Below, piece after piece: positions 6,001 through 6,115 of a DNA stretch of 6,115 nt (position 1 is the stretch's first letter; the number at the start of each line of letters is the position of its first letter). A program made the translations under genes and the position numbers. The stretch is from Balneolales bacterium (lineage in GTDB: Bacteria > Bacteroidota > Rhodothermia > Balneolales > Natronogracilivirgulaceae): contig SLHZ01000205.1 of assembly GCA_007135895.1 (NCBI GenBank), positions 1 through 6,115 on the forward strand, read 5' to 3'. The notes beneath the pieces are model-generated. The model did not search any database. It saw nothing but the letters and a program-made list of their open reading frames with translations, and was not told the origin of the DNA.

Positions 6001-6049
6001 AATAAAAAAGGCCTTGCAAAGCATTGAACGACAATGAATTACAAGGCCT
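6001..6049 (-). terminator. Rho-independent terminator of the initiator tRNA gene
   Basis: On the minus strand, AGGCCTTG (6049-6042) pairs perfectly with CAAGGCCT (6016-6009), followed by TTTTTATT (6008-6001). Inside, a second perfect 5-bp stem CATTG/CAATG (6036-6032 and 6026-6022) closes a 5-nt loop, with a symmetric 5x5 internal loop between the stems. It starts five bases after the tRNA discriminator base, so it would end the tRNA precursor. Confidence 0.85.
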
Positions 6050-6054
6050 ATTTG

Positions 6055-6115
<61 letters not shown>

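Overview
The window looks like ordinary chromosome from a Gram-negative-type bacterium of moderate GC content. My best guess is the Bacteroidota or the related Balneolota/Rhodothermota. The clues are a bacterial GH3-family protein, a weak or absent Shine-Dalgarno at two of the five gene starts, one exact TAnnTTTG promoter element of the Bacteroidota type upstream of folD, a tRNA without an encoded CCA end, and an exported lipoprotein whose +2 residue does not retain it in the inner membrane. This assignment is inference; no single marker here proves it.

Layout from left to right. The window opens inside a large hybrid sensor histidine kinase gene (+, to 1828) with the end of the dimerisation domain, an ATPase domain, two receiver domains and a C-terminal HPt domain. 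A hairpin sits directly after its stop, and a T10 run follows. A GH3-superfamily adenylating enzyme (+, 1917-3374) comes next and overlaps the convergent folD gene (-, 3366-4229) by 9 bp. Upstream of folD, after a 158-bp spacer, lies a CoA-binding Rossmann-fold protein gene (-, 4388-4930). The spacer holds a promoter-like element and a potential three-way-junction RNA fold, and a 13-bp tandem duplication covers the CoA-binding gene's stop codon. A 290-bp divergent intergenic region leads to a lipoprotein of the DJ-1/PfpI superfamily (+, 5221-5847). The right end is gene-poor. It holds two Rho-independent terminators on the minus strand and then the 3' part of an initiator tRNA-fMet (-, from 6115 down to 6055), cut by the window edge.

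The genes do not form one pathway. The kinase belongs to a multistep phosphorelay whose signal-sensing half lies outside the window. FolD supplies one-carbon tetrahydrofolate units, which are used among other things to formylate the initiator Met-tRNA. That link to the tRNA at the right end is biochemical and not evidence of linkage by operon. The GH3 protein, the CoA-binding protein and the DJ-1 lipoprotein have unknown substrates. I see no mobile element, CRISPR array, defence island or clearly new multi-gene system. The more unusual items are the structured folD upstream region, the 13-bp duplication at the CoA-binding gene's end, the membrane-anchored DJ-1 protein and the altered GH3 and FolD motifs.
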